NCBI RefSeq assembly: GCF_004403065.1
Contig: NZ_SOHA01000021.1
Coordinates: 1-54,199, forward strand
Direction: 5' to 3'
DNA from: Cryobacterium cryoconiti
GTDB lineage: Bacteria > Actinomycetota > Actinomycetes > Actinomycetales > Microbacteriaceae
DNA: 54,199 nt
Shown: positions 27,032 through 36,685 of the stretch, piece by piece
How positions within the stretch are numbered: position 1 is the first letter of the stretch
Layout of the letters: each line of letters begins with the position of its first letter
Made by a program: the position numbers and the translations under genes
The notes under the pieces: model-generated
Seen by the model: the letters and a program-made list of their open reading frames with translations, nothing else
Told to the model about the DNA's origin: nothing
Databases searched by the model: none

Positions 27032-27451
27032 ATGTTGATTCCACGCAGAGTCAAGCACCGCAAGCAGCACCACCCGGGCCGTACCGGCCACGCAACCGGT
27101 GGTACCGAGCTGTCGTTCGGTGAATACGGCATCCAGGCCCTCACGCCCGCTTATGTGACCAACCGTCAGATCGAGTCCGCTCGTATCGCGATCACACGTC
27201 ACATGAAGCGCGGCGGCAAGGTCTGGATCAACATCTACCCCGACCGTCCGCTCACCAAGAAGCCGGCCGAAACCCGAATGGGTTCCGGTAAGGGTTCCGT
27301 CGAGTGGTGGGTTGCCAACGTCAAGCCGGGTCGCGTGCTTTTCGAACTCAGCGGTGTCACCGACATCGTTGCCAAGGAAGCGCTGACCCGCGCTATTCAC
27401 AAACTGCCCTTGAAGGCACGCATCATCAAGCGCGAGGAGGGCGACGCATAA
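27032..27451 (+). CDS. rplP: 50S ribosomal protein L16
   Basis: 139 aa, positions the A-site t[20 protein letters not shown] start, [14 protein letters not shown] and the P-site finger region [14 protein letters not shown] are intact. TAATG overlap with rpmC. Confidence 0.98.
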   Translation: MLIPRRVKHRKQHHPGRTGHATGGTELSFGEYGIQALTPAYVTNRQIESARIAITRHMKRGGKVWINIYPDRPLTKKPAETRMGSGKGSVEWWVANVKPGRVLFELSGVTDIVAKEALTRAIHKLPLKARIIKREEGDA

Positions 27452-27768
27452 TGGCGATCGGATCCAAGGAGCTCGCCTCAGTCGAGCTCGACACTTTTGA
27501 AAACGAGCGGTTGTTCGATGAGCTGAAGAAGGCGAAGGAAGAACTTTTCAACCTTCGCTTCCAGTCGGCCACCGGCCAGCTCGAGAGCCACGGCCGCCTG
27601 CGTGCGGTCAAGCGCGACATCGCTCGCATCTACACGGTTCTCCGTGAGCGCGAGTTGGGTATTCGCCCGACTCCCGCGCCGGTCGAGGCTCCGGCCAAGG
27701 CTGAGAAGAAGACCAAGAAGGCCAAGCCTGCAGTTGAGGCTGACGCCGTCGAGACGAAGGAGGCCTAG
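27451..27768 (+). CDS. rpmC: 50S ribosomal protein L29 with C-terminal extension
   Basis: 105 aa; a minimal L29 is about 65. Residues 1-72 are the helical hairpin ([40 protein letters not shown]). The remaining ~33 residues are a Lys/Ala/Glu-rich tail ([16 protein letters not shown]...). ATG 27451 is in the rplP stop overlap; the longer open frame from 27304 lies inside rplP and is not used. Two bases before rpsQ. Confidence 0.96.
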   Translation: MAIGSKELASVELDTFENERLFDELKKAKEELFNLRFQSATGQLESHGRLRAVKRDIARIYTVLRERELGIRPTPAPVEAPAKAEKKTKKAKPAVEADAVETKEA

Positions 27769-27770
27769 TC

Positions 27771-28070
27771 ATGGCGAAGACTGACGAAAAGGTCGTCGCT
27801 GTCGAGGCTGAAGCTCTCGTTCGCGGCTACCGCAAGACGCTGCGTGGTTACGTGACCAGCGACAAGATGGACAAGACCATCGTTGTCGAGGTCGAAGACC
27901 GCGTGAAGCACCCCCTGTACGGCAAGGTCATCCGCCGTACATCCAAGCTGAAGGTCCACGACGAGGCGAACATTGCCGGCATCGGTGACCTGGTCCTGAT
28001 CAGTGAGACCCGTCCGCTGAGCGCCACCAAGCGCTTCCGCCTGGTCGAGATCCTCGAGAAGGCCAAGTAA
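27771..28070 (+). CDS. rpsQ: 30S ribosomal protein S17
   Basis: 99 aa with a ~20-residue N-terminal extension ([19 protein letters not shown]) before the core [19 protein letters not shown]. Contains [21 protein letters not shown] and ends in the family's [12 protein letters not shown]. Primary binder of the 16S 5' domain. 33 bp before rplN, with a GAAGGG site. Confidence 0.97.
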   Translation: MAKTDEKVVAVEAEALVRGYRKTLRGYVTSDKMDKTIVVEVEDRVKHPLYGKVIRRTSKLKVHDEANIAGIGDLVLISETRPLSATKRFRLVEILEKAK

Positions 28071-28103
28071 GCCTCGCGCTTACTTGATAGAAGGGTATAA
28101 AAA

Positions 28104-28472
28104 GTGCTTCAGCAAGAATCACGACTCAAGGTTGCCGACAACACGGGTGCCAAGGAGCTGTTGACCATTCGCGTGCTCGGCGGCTCCGGCCGTCGCTACG
28201 CCGGACTGGGCGACACGATCGTCGCCACGGTCAAGGATGCGATCCCGGGCGGCAACGTCAAGAAGGGCGACGTCGTCAAGGCCGTCGTCGTTCGCGTCAA
28301 AAAGCAGACCCGTCGTCCAGACGGTTCGTACATCAAGTTCGATGAGAACGCCGCAGTGATTTTGAAGAACGAAGGTGACCCCCGCGGCACCCGTATCTTC
28401 GGACCGGTCGGTCGCGAGCTTCGCGACAAGAAGTTCATGAAGATCATCTCGCTGGCACCGGAGGTTATCTAA
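28104..28472 (+). CDS. rplN: 50S ribosomal protein L14
   Basis: 122 aa from GTG 28104. [19 protein letters not shown] start and the signature [20 protein letters not shown]; bridges to 16S helix 14. First gene of the spc segment, three bases before rplX. No separate promoter is evident in the 33-bp gap upstream. Confidence 0.98.
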   Translation: MLQQESRLKVADNTGAKELLTIRVLGGSGRRYAGLGDTIVATVKDAIPGGNVKKGDVVKAVVVRVKKQTRRPDGSYIKFDENAAVILKNEGDPRGTRIFGPVGRELRDKKFMKIISLAPEVI

Positions 28473-28475
28473 ATC

Positions 28476-28835
28476 ATGGCCAGACTCAAAAAGGGTGACC
28501 TCGTAGAGGTCATTACCGGCCGCACCCAGGCCCGCGGCGGAGACCGTGGCAAGCAGGGTAAGGTCATCGCCGTCCTGGTGGAGAAGAACCGCGTCCTCGT
28601 AGAGGGCATCAACTTCGTCACCAAGCACGTTCGCGTGGGCCAGACCCAGCGCGGCACCAAGACCGGTGGCATCGAGACCATGGAGGCGCCGATTCACGTG
28701 TCCAACGTGGCCCTCGTCGACCCGGAGACCAAGAAGCCGACTCGCGTCGGCTTCCGCCTCGAAGAAGTAACGAAGGACGGCGTCACCAAGACAGTCCGCG
28801 TTCGTTACGCCAAGAAGTCAGGGAAGGACCTCTGA
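28476..28835 (+). CDS. rplX: 50S ribosomal protein L24
   Basis: 119 aa, assembly initiator with a KOW motif ([26 protein letters not shown], shown here by its core [10 protein letters not shown]). The actinobacterial [20 protein letters not shown] block follows. The stop overlaps the rplE ATG. Confidence 0.97.
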   Translation: MARLKKGDLVEVITGRTQARGGDRGKQGKVIAVLVEKNRVLVEGINFVTKHVRVGQTQRGTKTGGIETMEAPIHVSNVALVDPETKKPTRVGFRLEEVTKDGVTKTVRVRYAKKSGKDL

Positions 28836-29437
28836 TGACCGACTCTTCAGTTGCAGCAGCAGAAGCGCCCGTCGAGGCAGCCCTGCCGCGTCTCAAGCAG
28901 AAGTACCGCGATGAGATCATGGCCCAGCTCACCAAGGACCTCGGCTTCACGAACGTTCACCAGGTTCCGAACCTGGTCAAGATCGTCGTGAACATGGGTG
29001 TCGGCGAGGCAGCTCGCGACGGAAAGATCATGGACGGGGCCGTCTCCGACCTCACCAAGATCACCGGTCAGAAGCCGCAGGTCACCAAGGCCCGCAAGTC
29101 GATCGCGCAGTTCAAACTGCGCGAAGGACAGCCCATCGGCACACACGTCACACTTCGTGGCGACCGCATGTGGGAGTTCCTCGACCGGCTTCTGAGCCTG
29201 GCGCTGCCGCGCATCCGCGACTTCCGCGGTTTGAGCGACAAGCAGTTCGATGGAAGCGGTAACTACACCTTCGGTCTCACCGAGCAGGTCATGTTCCACG
29301 AGATCGACCAGGACCGGATCGACCGTATCCGCGGTATGGATATCACGGTTGTGACGACGGCCAAGAACAACGACGAAGGACGCGCGCTGCTCAAGGCGCT
29401 GGGCTTCCCGTTCAAGACGGCCGAAAACACCAAGTAA
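28835..29437 (+). CDS. rplE: 50S ribosomal protein L5
   Basis: 200 aa, 5S rRNA binder that contacts P-site tRNA. A ~15-residue Ala/Glu extension precedes the core [19 protein letters not shown]. The block [20 protein letters not shown] and [20 protein letters not shown] are intact. Followed by a 118-bp gap with a hairpin where rpsN would be expected in many actinobacteria. Confidence 0.98.
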   Translation: MTDSSVAAAEAPVEAALPRLKQKYRDEIMAQLTKDLGFTNVHQVPNLVKIVVNMGVGEAARDGKIMDGAVSDLTKITGQKPQVTKARKSIAQFKLREGQPIGTHVTLRGDRMWEFLDRLLSLALPRIRDFRGLSDKQFDGSGNYTFGLTEQVMFHEIDQDRIDRIRGMDITVVTTAKNNDEGRALLKALGFPFKTAENTK

Positions 29438-29468
29438 AGTAGCTCTTTGGCTCTTGTAGTAAAAACCC

Positions 29469-29492
29469 GGGGCTGGACAACCGTCCAGCCCC
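29469..29492 (+). terminator. Perfect 10-bp hairpin between rplE and rpsH
   Basis: GGGGCTGGAC (29469-29478) pairs exactly with GTCCAGCCCC (29483-29492), loop AACC. An A-run precedes it on the plus strand, but no T-run follows. Full termination here would silence the rest of the spc genes, so partial attenuation or RNA processing is more likely. Confidence 0.55.
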
Positions 29493-29555
29493 ACCACGAC
29501 CAAGGTCGTCACCCGTGTAACGGATGAACGAAACCAGGCGAGAAAGGCACCACAA

Positions 29556-29954
29556 ATGACAATGACAGATCCGGTCGCAGACATGCTGACCAGACTGCGC
29601 AACGCTAACTCGGCGTTCCACGACACCGTGTCCATGCCGCACAGCAAGCTCAAAGCGAACATCGCAGACATCCTCAAGGCCCAGGGTTACATCTCGGCTT
29701 GGGACGTCAAGGATGCAGAGGTCGGCAAGACCCTCACGCTCAACCTCAAGTTTGGTCCGAACCGCGAGCGTTCCATCGTCGGCATCAAGCGGGTTTCCAA
29801 GCCCGGCCTGCGCGTGTACGCGAAGTCGACCGAAATCCCCACCGTTCTCGGTGGCCTCGGCGTTGCCATCCTGTCCACCTCCAGCGGTCTGCTCACCGAC
29901 CGCCAGGCCGAGAAGAAGGGCGTAGGCGGAGAAGTTCTCGCCTACGTGTGGTAG
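29556..29954 (+). CDS. rpsH: 30S ribosomal protein S8
   Basis: 132 aa, central-domain assembly protein and, in E. coli, the spc operon repressor. [21 protein letters not shown] start; C-terminal [20 protein letters not shown] signature. ATG 29556 is preceded by GAGAAAGG. Six bases before rplF. Confidence 0.98.
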   Translation: MTMTDPVADMLTRLRNANSAFHDTVSMPHSKLKANIADILKAQGYISAWDVKDAEVGKTLTLNLKFGPNRERSIVGIKRVSKPGLRVYAKSTEIPTVLGGLGVAILSTSSGLLTDRQAEKKGVGGEVLAYVW

Positions 29955-29960
29955 CCGACA

Positions 29961-30497
29961 ATGTCACGTATTGGAAGACTCCCCATCCCGATCCCCGCGG
30001 ATGTCACGGTCGCCACTGAAGGCCAGCGCGTCAGCGTCAAGGGCCCGAAGGGTGAGCTCGCGCTCACCGTCGCGAACCCCATCGAGGTCAAGATCGAGGA
30101 CGGCCACGTTGTCGTCACCCGCCCGAACGACGAGCGCAACTCGCGTTCGCTGCACGGACTGACCCGAACGCTGATCGCAAACCAGATCATCGGGGTGACC
30201 GTGGGTTACACCAAGTCCCTCGAGATCGTCGGTACCGGTTACCGCGTCGCCCAGAAGGGCAGCTCGATCGAGTTCGCCCTCGGCTTCTCGCACCCGGTCC
30301 TCGTCGAGGCACCTGCCGGAATCACCCTCACCGTCGAGAGCGTCAACCGCCTCACGGTCGGTGGCATCGACAAGCAGGCTGTCGGCGAGGTCGCCGCCAA
30401 CATCCGTAAGATTCGCAAGCCTGAGCCCTACAAGGGCAAGGGTGTGCGTTACGCCGGCGAGATTGTTCGCCGCAAGGCCGGAAAGAGTGGTAAGTAA
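29961..30497 (+). CDS. rplF: 50S ribosomal protein L6
   Basis: 178 aa, two-domain protein near the sarcin-ricin loop. [17 protein letters not shown] start, central [10 protein letters not shown], and the C-terminal [21 protein letters not shown] tract intact (shown in part: [12 protein letters not shown]). Two bases separate it from rplR. Confidence 0.98.
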   Translation: MSRIGRLPIPIPADVTVATEGQRVSVKGPKGELALTVANPIEVKIEDGHVVVTRPNDERNSRSLHGLTRTLIANQIIGVTVGYTKSLEIVGTGYRVAQKGSSIEFALGFSHPVLVEAPAGITLTVESVNRLTVGGIDKQAVGEVAANIRKIRKPEPYKGKGVRYAGEIVRRKAGKSGK

Positions 30498-30499
30498 CC

Positions 30500-30871
30500 A
30501 TGGGTCTCGGAACTAGAGGTAAGAGCAAGGCTGCTGCCCGCGGACGCAGGCACACACGTCTTCGCAAGAAGATCGAGGGGACCGCGCTTCGTCCGCGTCT
30601 CGTCGTGACCCGTTCGGCTCGCCACGTCTTCGTGCAGGTCGTCGACGACAGCAAGGGCTTCACCCTTGCGTCGGCGTCCACGCTCGAAGACGGTCTGCGC
30701 ACCTTCGATGGTGACAAGACCGCCAAGGCCCGCAAGGTCGGCGAACTCGTCGCCGAGCGTGCGAAGGCCGCCGGCATCGAAGCCGTCGTATTTGACCGTG
30801 GCGGAAGCAAGTACGCAGGACGCGTCGCTGCGATCGCCGATGGAGCTCGAGAGGGTGGATTGAACCTGTGA
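30500..30871 (+). CDS. rplR: 50S ribosomal protein L18
   Basis: 123 aa, 5S rRNA partner of L5. Arg-rich N-terminus ([20 protein letters not shown]), then [17 protein letters not shown] and the C-terminal [20 protein letters not shown]. The stop overlaps the rpsE GTG by four bases. Confidence 0.97.
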   Translation: MGLGTRGKSKAAARGRRHTRLRKKIEGTALRPRLVVTRSARHVFVQVVDDSKGFTLASASTLEDGLRTFDGDKTAKARKVGELVAERAKAAGIEAVVFDRGGSKYAGRVAAIADGAREGGLNL

Positions 30872-31578
30872 GCACTGAAACCGCTAGCACAGCAACGAAG
30901 GAGACCGTGGTGGCTGCAGAGGCACCCGTCGAAACCGCTGCGTCAACGGCACCCGCCCAGAACGAGCCTCGCGAGGCTCGTCGTGGCGGCCGTGAGCGCA
31001 ACCCGAACAAGGACCGCGGAAGCCGCGATGCCGACAAGAGCCAGTTCCTGGAGCGCGTCGTCACCATCAACCGCGTTTCCAAGGTGGTGAAGGGTGGTCG
31101 TCGCTTCAGCTTCACCGCTCTCGTCGTCGTCGGTGACGGAAACGGCCTCGTCGGCGTTGGATACGGCAAGGCCCGCGAGGTCCCGACCGCTATCTCCAAG
31201 GGCGTCGAGGAAGCGAAGAAGAACTTCTTCCGCGTTCCCCGCGTCGGCCTGACGATCCCGCACCCCGTCCAGGGTGAAGCCGCAGCCGGCGTTGTCCTGC
31301 TGCGTCCCGCCGCTGCCGGTACCGGCGTTATCGCCGGTGGCCCGGTGCGCGCCGTCCTCGAGTGCGCAGGCATCCACGATGTCCTGAGCAAGTCGCTCGG
31401 TTCGTCGAACACCATCAACATCGTTCACGCCACCGTCGAGGCCCTGCACCAGCTCGAAGAGCCGCGTGCGGTTGCAGCTCGCCGTGGCCTCGCGTACGAA
31501 GACGTCGCTCCGGCGCGCTTCCTGCGTGCCGACGCCGCCGCAGCAGCAGCTGCAGCAGCAGCAAAGGCAGGTGCCTGA
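30868..31578 (+). CDS. rpsE: 30S ribosomal protein S5 with extended ends
   Basis: 236 aa; E. coli S5 is 167. An N-terminal extension of about 50 residues (Thr/Ala/Glu then Arg-rich) precedes the dsRBD-like core [20 protein letters not shown]. The loop linked to spectinomycin resistance ([19 protein letters not shown] in part) is wild type. The C-terminus ends in a ten-alanine run before KAGA. GTG 30868 overlaps rplR. Confidence 0.97.
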   Translation: MSTETASTATKETVVAAEAPVETAASTAPAQNEPREARRGGRERNPNKDRGSRDADKSQFLERVVTINRVSKVVKGGRRFSFTALVVVGDGNGLVGVGYGKAREVPTAISKGVEEAKKNFFRVPRVGLTIPHPVQGEAAAGVVLLRPAAAGTGVIAGGPVRAVLECAGIHDVLSKSLGSSNTINIVHATVEALHQLEEPRAVAARRGLAYEDVAPARFLRADAAAAAAAAAAKAGA

Positions 31579-31760
31579 TGGCTCGCCTCAAAGTGACACA
31601 GATCAAGTCCAAAATTAGTGAGAAGCAGAACCAGCGCGACACGCTTCGCAGCCTGGGTCTCAAGCGCATTGGCGCAGTCACGATTCGCGAGGACAACTCG
31701 CAGAACCGCGGCTACGTCAACACCGTTGCTCACCTCGTAAAGGTCGAGGAGATTGACTAA
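31578..31760 (+). CDS. rpmD: 50S ribosomal protein L30
   Basis: 60 aa, [20 protein letters not shown] start and [18 protein letters not shown]; the usual short bacterial form. ATG 31578 overlaps the rpsE stop and the TAA overlaps the rplO ATG, so it is coupled on both sides. A longer open frame beginning at 31362 inside rpsE is not used. Confidence 0.97.
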   Translation: MARLKVTQIKSKISEKQNQRDTLRSLGLKRIGAVTIREDNSQNRGYVNTVAHLVKVEEID

Positions 31761-32317
31761 TGGCTGACGAGAAGGAAGCTGCCACCGCAGCCGCCAAGCC
31801 CGCCACTGCAAAGAAGGCTGCCCCCAAGAAGGCTGCCACCGCCAAGGTCGCTGTGAAGGCTGCTCCGACCGAAAAGCGCGAGCAGGTCCTGAAGGTCCAC
31901 CACCTTCGCCCTGCCCCCGGAGCCAAGAAGTCGCGCATGCGCGTCGGTCGTGGTGAAGGATCCAAGGGTAAGACCGCCGGCCGTGGTACCAAGGGCACGA
32001 AGGCACGTTACAACGTGCGTATCGGGTTCGAGGGTGGGCAGATGCCGCTGCACATGCGTACTCCGAAGCTGCGCGGGTTCAAGAACCCGTTCCGCGTCGA
32101 GTACCAGGTTGTGAACCTGGAAAAGCTTGCCGAGCTCTACCCGAACGGCGGCGATGTAACCATCGCCGACCTGGTCGCCAAGGGCGCGGTCCGCGACAAC
32201 GAGAAGGTCAAGGTGCTCGGCAACGGTGACATTGCCGTTAAGCTGAACATTGCAGTGGATAAGGTCTCCGGCTCAGCAGAGCAGAAGATCGTCGCTGCGG
32301 GTGGCTCAATCAAGTAA
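31760..32317 (+). CDS. rplO: 50S ribosomal protein L15 with N-terminal extension
   Basis: 185 aa; about 40 residues of Ala/Lys-rich extension ([20 protein letters not shown]) precede the core [20 protein letters not shown]. The glycine-rich rRNA-binding part [17 protein letters not shown] is intact. A long terminator-like hairpin follows before secY. Confidence 0.96.
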   Translation: MADEKEAATAAAKPATAKKAAPKKAATAKVAVKAAPTEKREQVLKVHHLRPAPGAKKSRMRVGRGEGSKGKTAGRGTKGTKARYNVRIGFEGGQMPLHMRTPKLRGFKNPFRVEYQVVNLEKLAELYPNGGDVTIADLVAKGAVRDNEKVKVLGNGDIAVKLNIAVDKVSGSAEQKIVAAGGSIK

Positions 32318-32333
32318 GTCCGTAGACGCTGAG

Positions 32334-32393
32334 CGAGCTTGTCGAGGCCACCAATCGAAATCTTTCGATGCTGGTCTCGACAAGCTCGTTTTT
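32334..32393 (+). terminator. Long hairpin with T-run between rplO and secY, built from a TCGAGC repeat
   Basis: CGAGCTTGTCGAG (32334-32346) pairs exactly with CTCGACAAGCTCG (32376-32388). Inside, ACCA (32350-32353) pairs with TGGT (32372-32375) and ATCGAAA (32354-32360) with TTTCGAT (32363-32369), 24 pairs in all with two small bulges. TTTTT follows at 32389-32393. It has the form of an intrinsic terminator or attenuator just before the secY ribosome site (GGAGG at 32407-32411). The arms belong to the dispersed repeat family. Confidence 0.7.
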
Positions 32394-32415
32394 CTCGTTA
32401 TTAACTGGAGGCATT

Positions 32416-33738
32416 GTGTTCAGCGCCATTGCGCGGATATTCCGCACGCCCGACCTGCGCAGGAAAATCGGGTTCAGCCTGGGTATCGTTGCCCTGTTCA
32501 GACTGGGGTCGTTCATTCCGGCCCCCTTCGTCGACTTCGGAAACGTGCAGTCGTGCCTGGCGGCGAATCAGGACGCCAGCGGCCTCTATGAGCTCGTGAA
32601 CCTCTTCAGCGGTGGCGCTCTGCTGCAACTGTCGGTCTTCGCGCTGGGCATCATGCCGTACATCACCGCGTCGATCATCGTGCAGTTGCTGCGCGTGGTC
32701 ATCCCACACTTCGAGACCCTGCACAAGGAGGGCGCGTCCGGACAGGGCACGCTCACCCAGTACACGCGGTACCTCACCATCGCCCTTGCGATCCTTCAGT
32801 CGACAACGCTGATCACCGTGGCCCGCAGCGGCGCGCTCTACGGCACGTCGGCCAGCGCCGAGTGTTCTCAGCTGCTCACCAACGACGCCTGGTACGCGAT
32901 CATGCTCATGGTCATCACCATGACCGCTGGTACCGGCCTGATCATGTGGATGGGCGAGCTCATCACTGAGCGCGGCATCGGCAACGGCATGTCCCTCCTG
33001 ATCTTCACGTCGATCGCAGCCCTGTTCCCCGGCTCGCTCGCCTCCATCGGCCAGCAGAAGGGCATCGAGGTGCTGCTGATCGTGCTCGCCATCGGCCTGG
33101 TCGTGGTCGCCGCGGTGGTCTTCGTCGAACAGTCCCAACGACGCATCCCGGTGCAATACGCCAAGCGGATGGTCGGACGCCGCACCTACGGCGGCAACAA
33201 CACGTACATCCCGATCAAGGTCAACATGGCCGGCGTCGTGCCCGTCATCTTCGCGTCGTCGCTGCTCTACCTGCCGGCCCTGATCGCGCAGTTCAACCAG
33301 CCTGCCGCCGGACAGGCTCCGCCGGCGTGGGTCACCTGGGTCACCAACAACCTCACCCAGGGCAACGACCCGCTGTACATGGCGCTGTACTTCCTCCTCA
33401 TCGTCGGATTCACCTACTTCTACGTCGCGATCACCTTCAACCCCGAAGAGGTCGCCGACAACATGAAGAAGTACGGCGGATTCATCCCGGGCATTCGTGC
33501 CGGTCGACCGACCGCCGAATACCTGGACTTCGTTCTCACCCGGGTGACGCTGCCCGGTGCCCTGTACCTCGGCCTGATCGCCCTGCTGCCTCTGATCGCG
33601 TTCTCCGCGATCGGCGCCGACCAGAACTTCCCGTTCGGCGGGGCCAGCATCCTGATCGTGGTCGGTGTGGGACTCGAGACGGTCAAGCAGATCGACGCAC
33701 AACTCCAGCAGCGCCACTACGAAGGGCTCCTCCGATGA
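32416..33738 (+). CDS. secY: Protein translocase channel SecY
   Basis: 440 aa, ten membrane helices, core of the Sec pore with SecE and Sec[21 protein letters not shown] start, plug and lateral-gate region [20 protein letters not shown], and the SecA-binding loop [14 protein letters not shown] 32416 has GGAGG just upstream; an in-frame ATG at 32368 lies inside the terminator-like hairpin and is rejected. ATGA overlap with adk. Confidence 0.97.
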   Translation: MFSAIARIFRTPDLRRKIGFSLGIVALFRLGSFIPAPFVDFGNVQSCLAANQDASGLYELVNLFSGGALLQLSVFALGIMPYITASIIVQLLRVVIPHFETLHKEGASGQGTLTQYTRYLTIALAILQSTTLITVARSGALYGTSASAECSQLLTNDAWYAIMLMVITMTAGTGLIMWMGELITERGIGNGMSLLIFTSIAALFPGSLASIGQQKGIEVLLIVLAIGLVVVAAVVFVEQSQRRIPVQYAKRMVGRRTYGGNNTYIPIKVNMAGVVPVIFASSLLYLPALIAQFNQPAAGQAPPAWVTWVTNNLTQGNDPLYMALYFLLIVGFTYFYVAITFNPEEVADNMKKYGGFIPGIRAGRPTAEYLDFVLTRVTLPGALYLGLIALLPLIAFSAIGADQNFPFGGASILIVVGVGLETVKQIDAQLQQRHYEGLLR

Positions 33739-34349
33739 CCCGTCTTCTCCTGATCGGCCCGCCCGGCGCGGGCAAGGGCACGCAAGCCGAACGCCTGTCC
33801 GAGGCGTTCGCCGTGCCGGCCGTCTCCACCGGGGACATCTTCCGCTACAACGTGAAGAACGACACCGAGCTGGGTCTCCAGGTCAAGGCGTTCATGGATG
33901 CCGGCGCGTACGTGCCCGACTCTCTCACCAACGCCATCGTGTCCGATCGGTTGCAGCAGGAGGACGCGGTCGACGGGTTCCTTCTCGACGGCTATCCGCG
34001 CACGCAGGACCAGGTTCACGAATTGGACCGTCTGCTCGAAGCTGACAACGGTGCGCTGGACGCAGTCGTGCTGATCGTGGCCGACACCGAAGAGGTCGTG
34101 GCCCGACTCCTCAAGCGCGCTGCGGAGCAGGGTCGCGCGGACGACACTGCCGACGTCATCCGTCACCGCCTTGCCGTCTACGAGGAGCAGACCGCTCCTC
34201 TGATCGACATTTACTCCTCCCGCGGTCTTGTGGTCACGGTCGACGGCCTCGGCGCCGTGGACGAGGTGACCGGTCGCATCCTCGACGCCCTGGCCGAGCG
34301 CGGACTTTCCGTGCCCGTGGCCAGCGGAGACGCAGCCAGCGCCTCCTAA
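33735..34349 (+). CDS. adk: Adenylate kinase
   Basis: 204 aa. Interconverts ATP + AMP and 2 ADP. P-loop [10 protein letters not shown] at 8-17, AMP-binding STGDIFR and [11 protein letters not shown]. The zinc-type LID insert is absent; only a short loop ([19 protein letters not shown]) is present, as in other actinobacterial Adk. The start overlaps the secY stop by four bases. Confidence 0.97.
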   Translation: MTRLLLIGPPGAGKGTQAERLSEAFAVPAVSTGDIFRYNVKNDTELGLQVKAFMDAGAYVPDSLTNAIVSDRLQQEDAVDGFLLDGYPRTQDQVHELDRLLEADNGALDAVVLIVADTEEVVARLLKRAAEQGRADDTADVIRHRLAVYEEQTAPLIDIYSSRGLVVTVDGLGAVDEVTGRILDALAERGLSVPVASGDAASAS

Positions 34350-34352
34350 CCC

Positions 34353-34381
34353 GGACGCGCGGCCCTTCGGCGGGCGCGTCC
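34353..34381 (+). terminator. GC-rich hairpin after adk
   Basis: GGACGCGC (34353-34360) pairs with GCGCGTCC (34374-34381) around a 13-base loop. No T-run. May reduce read-through into map. Confidence 0.4.
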
Positions 34382-34406
34382 TCAGCAGTCTGCAGAGAAT
34401 TTCACA

Positions 34407-35237
34407 ATGAGCCTTCGCCGTTCCATCTACAAGTCGCCGGCGCAGATGCGGTTGATGGTCGCCCCCGGGCTGGCCACGGCTGCATCATTGGACGCGGCGC
34501 GGGCGGCCATCAGGGTCGGCGCGACCACGCTGGAGCTCGATGCTGCGGCGGAAGCGGCCATCGTGGCCCGTGGCGGCCTGCCCAACTTCAAGCTGGAGCA
34601 GGGCTACCACCACACGGTGTGCGCGTCCGTCAACGACGATGTCGTGCACGGCATCCCCGGTGCACGAGTGCTCGGAGCCGGCGACATCGTGTCCATCGAC
34701 AGCGGCGCCATCATCGAGGGCTGGAACGGCGACGCTGCGTTCTCGTTCGTGATCCCCGATCCGGACCGCCCGGAGATCGTCGCCGAGCGCCAGAAGTTGT
34801 CGCACGTCACCGAGCAGTCGTTGTGGCACGGAATCGCCCGCCTTGCGGTGGCCCGCCACCTCAACGAGGTCGGTGAGGCCATCGAGGACTACGTCGAATC
34901 CCAGGGCAGCTACGGAATCCTCACCGACTACGTCGGTCACGGCATCGGCCGGTCCATGCACGAGGCCCCGCCCGTGTTCAACTATCGCGTGCGTCAGAAG
35001 GGGCCGGATGTGAAGCCCGGACTCGTGGTCGCCATCGAGCCGATGGTCGTTCTGGGTTCCATCGACACGTACGTGCGTGAAGACGATTGGACCGTCGCCA
35101 CCAGCGACGGTCTGGCGGCCGCGCACTGGGAGCACAGCGTCGCCGTGCACAAGGATGGAATCTGGGTGCTGACCGCTGCCGACGGCGGCGCTGCGGCGTT
35201 GGCGCCGTTCGGCATCACCCCCGTTCCGATCCAGTAG
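34407..35237 (+). CDS. map: Methionine aminopeptidase type I
   Basis: 276 aa metalloenzyme that removes the initiator methionine. Metal ligands lie in VSIDSGAIIEGWNGDAAF (two Asp), GHGIGRSMHEAP (His), AIEPMV (Glu) and EHSVAVHKDG (Glu). Substrate His is in YHHTVCASVNDDVVHGIPG. No N-terminal zinc-finger or SH3 extension, so class Ia. Usual position after adk. The last ~15 residues (GGAALAPFGITPVPIQ) are a short tail. Confidence 0.96.
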   Translation: MSLRRSIYKSPAQMRLMVAPGLATAASLDAARAAIRVGATTLELDAAAEAAIVARGGLPNFKLEQGYHHTVCASVNDDVVHGIPGARVLGAGDIVSIDSGAIIEGWNGDAAFSFVIPDPDRPEIVAERQKLSHVTEQSLWHGIARLAVARHLNEVGEAIEDYVESQGSYGILTDYVGHGIGRSMHEAPPVFNYRVRQKGPDVKPGLVVAIEPMVVLGSIDTYVREDDWTVATSDGLAAAHWEHSVAVHKDGIWVLTAADGGAAALAPFGITPVPIQ

Positions 35238-35361
35238 CCCGCGTTCGATCGGCAACAGCCAGGCCTGGGGGAGTGGTTGTGGTTTTTTCCCGTGCGCGGA
35301 AGCGGGAAGATTGAGGTAAGGACAAAATCGTCCGTCTCGGCAATCGGAAAAGAGCGATTCA

Positions 35362-35691
35362 ATGAGGATTCTCGTCATCTGCGGTGCTGGAGCTTCCAGT
35401 GCCTTCGTTGCGCACCGGGTTCGGCACACCGCGGAGGCCCGCGGTCTGGACGTGCATGTTGCCGCGGGCAGCGAATCGGACCTGCCCGCCTCCCTCGGGC
35501 CGGTCGACGTGCTGCTGGTGGGTCCCCACCTGGCACCCCGCTTCGAAAAGATCCGCCTGCAGGCCGTTCACGTCGGCGTGGGAGTGGCCCTGATGGAGGC
35601 CACCGTCTTCGCCTCGCAGAACGGGGATGAAGCGCTGGACGCGGCCATCTACGCCTACAAGACGCGAGACTGGGCAGAAACGAAGAAGTAG
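35362..35691 (+). CDS. PTS sugar transporter subunit IIB (lactose/cellobiose-type fold)
   Basis: 109 aa. N-terminal strand ending in the phosphocysteine loop, MRILVICGAGASSAF with Cys7 as phosphoacceptor, then a Rossmann-like fold (VDVLLVGPHLAPRFEKI). The enzyme passes phosphate from IIA to a sugar held by IIC. No IIC is present here. ATG 35362 follows GGAAAAGAG. It is followed after four bases by IIA, and the pair is inserted between map and infA. Confidence 0.88.
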   Translation: MRILVICGAGASSAFVAHRVRHTAEARGLDVHVAAGSESDLPASLGPVDVLLVGPHLAPRFEKIRLQAVHVGVGVALMEATVFASQNGDEALDAAIYAYKTRDWAETKK

Positions 35692-35695
35692 CCTG

Positions 35696-36151
35696 ATGAC
35701 TCGGCGGATCCTGCCGCTGCTCGACGCGGTCGCTGCGGGCACGGCAACGACGAAGTCCGGCGCCATCCGGGAAGTCGGTGACCTGCTCGTCAGCGCGGGC
35801 GCTGTGCTCCCCGACTACGTCGAGTCGATGTTCGAGCGTGAGGCGAGCGTGTCGACCTACATGGGGAACTTCCTGGCCATCCCCCACGGCACCAACGAGG
35901 CCAGGGGGTCCATCGTGCGATCCGCCCTGTCGTTCGTGCGCTACGCCGACCCGATCGAGTGGGACGGACAGCAGGTTCGCTTCGTGATCGGGATCGCGGG
36001 CCTCGACAGCGAGCACCTTGAAATCCTGCAACAGATCGCGGCCGTCTTTTCCGACGTGAACCAGGTGCAGAAGCTGATCGACGCCGACACGCCCGCAGAG
36101 ATCCTCAGGATCCTGTCGGGCGAAAGCTCAGAATTCTCGATCGGATTATAG
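35696..36151 (+). CDS. PTS subunit IIA, mannitol/fructose type
   Basis: 151 aa. Family motifs: SGAIREVGDLLVSAGAV near the start, then NFLAIPHGTNEAR with the phosphohistidine His64, and HLEILQQIAAVFSD in the C-terminal half. Receives phosphate from HPr. ATG 35696 is four bases after the IIB stop; the longer frame from 35627 lies within IIB. With IIB but without IIC, it either serves a permease coded elsewhere or has a regulatory role in linking sugar state to ribosome genes (inference). A promoter for infA follows at once. Confidence 0.9.
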   Translation: MTRRILPLLDAVAAGTATTKSGAIREVGDLLVSAGAVLPDYVESMFEREASVSTYMGNFLAIPHGTNEARGSIVRSALSFVRYADPIEWDGQQVRFVIGIAGLDSEHLEILQQIAAVFSDVNQVQKLIDADTPAEILRILSGESSEFSIGL

Positions 36152-36158
36152 GGAAGAA

Positions 36159-36204
36159 TTGCCAAAAGGCAACTCTGTACCATAGAGTAAATCCTTGGTG
36201 TCTG
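36159..36204 (+). promoter_or_regulatory. infA: Promoter of infA with conserved early-transcribed motif
   Basis: TTGCCA (36159-36164) and TAGAGT (36183-36188) are 18 bases apart. CCTTGGTGTCTG follows at 36193-36204, four bases after the -10. The same 12-mer sits four bases after the rplM -10 (43633-43644). The -35 lies in the dyad TTGCCAAAAGGCAA (36159-36172), which could be an operator or the tail signal of the PTS genes. Confidence 0.65.
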
Positions 36205-36280
36205 ATGCCCGCCTATGCGGCGTGTCATTTCACCACAATCCACGCACGACCAGCAATCAATACCCTAGCGATAGTGAGTT

Positions 36281-36502
36281 ATGGCCAAAAAAGACGGTGT
36301 CATCGAAATCGAGGGCGCAGTAGTCGAAGCTCTTCCCAACGCGATGTTTCGCGTTGAGTTGACCAACGGCCACAAAGTTCTTGCCCACATTTCAGGCAAG
36401 ATGCGTCAGCACTACATCCGTATCCTCCCTGAGGACCGCGTGATCGTTGAGCTGAGCCCGTACGACCTGACTCGCGGCCGGATCGTTTACCGCTACAAGT
36501 AG
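36281..36502 (+). CDS. infA: Translation initiation factor IF-1
   Basis: 73 aa S1-fold protein that binds the 30S A site. [20 protein letters not shown] start and [18 protein letters not shown] end, full length. About 85 nt leader from the promoter at 36159. Followed by rpmJ. Confidence 0.98.
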   Translation: MAKKDGVIEIEGAVVEALPNAMFRVELTNGHKVLAHISGKMRQHYIRILPEDRVIVELSPYDLTRGRIVYRYK

Positions 36503-36568
36503 AGAGTGCTGTAAGTAACGGCCCGAGGCGTTCCTGGGGTACGAAGACAGCGAATACAAGGACACACC

Positions 36569-36682
36569 ATGAAGGTCAAGCCCAGCGTCAAGAAGATCTG
36601 CGACAAGTGCAAGGTCATCCGCCGTAACGGCAACGTGATGGTCATCTGCGAGAACCCTCGTCACAAGCAGCGTCAGGGCTGA
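36569..36682 (+). CDS. rpmJ: 50S ribosomal protein L36 (zinc form)
   Basis: 37 aa, [20 protein letters not shown] start, ending PRHKQRQG. Cys11, Cys14, Cys27 and His32 form the zinc site, so this is the C+ form. ATG 36569 lies after AAGGACACACC. The TGA is directly followed by the tandem repeat at 36686. Confidence 0.97.
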   Translation: MKVKPSVKKICDKCKVIRRNGNVMVICENPRHKQRQG

Positions 36683-36685
36683 TCT

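Noticed and set aside
32368..32415. Upstream ATG for secY adding 16 residues
   Set aside because: It lies inside the terminator-like hairpin and has no ribosome site; GTG 32416 follows GGAGG.
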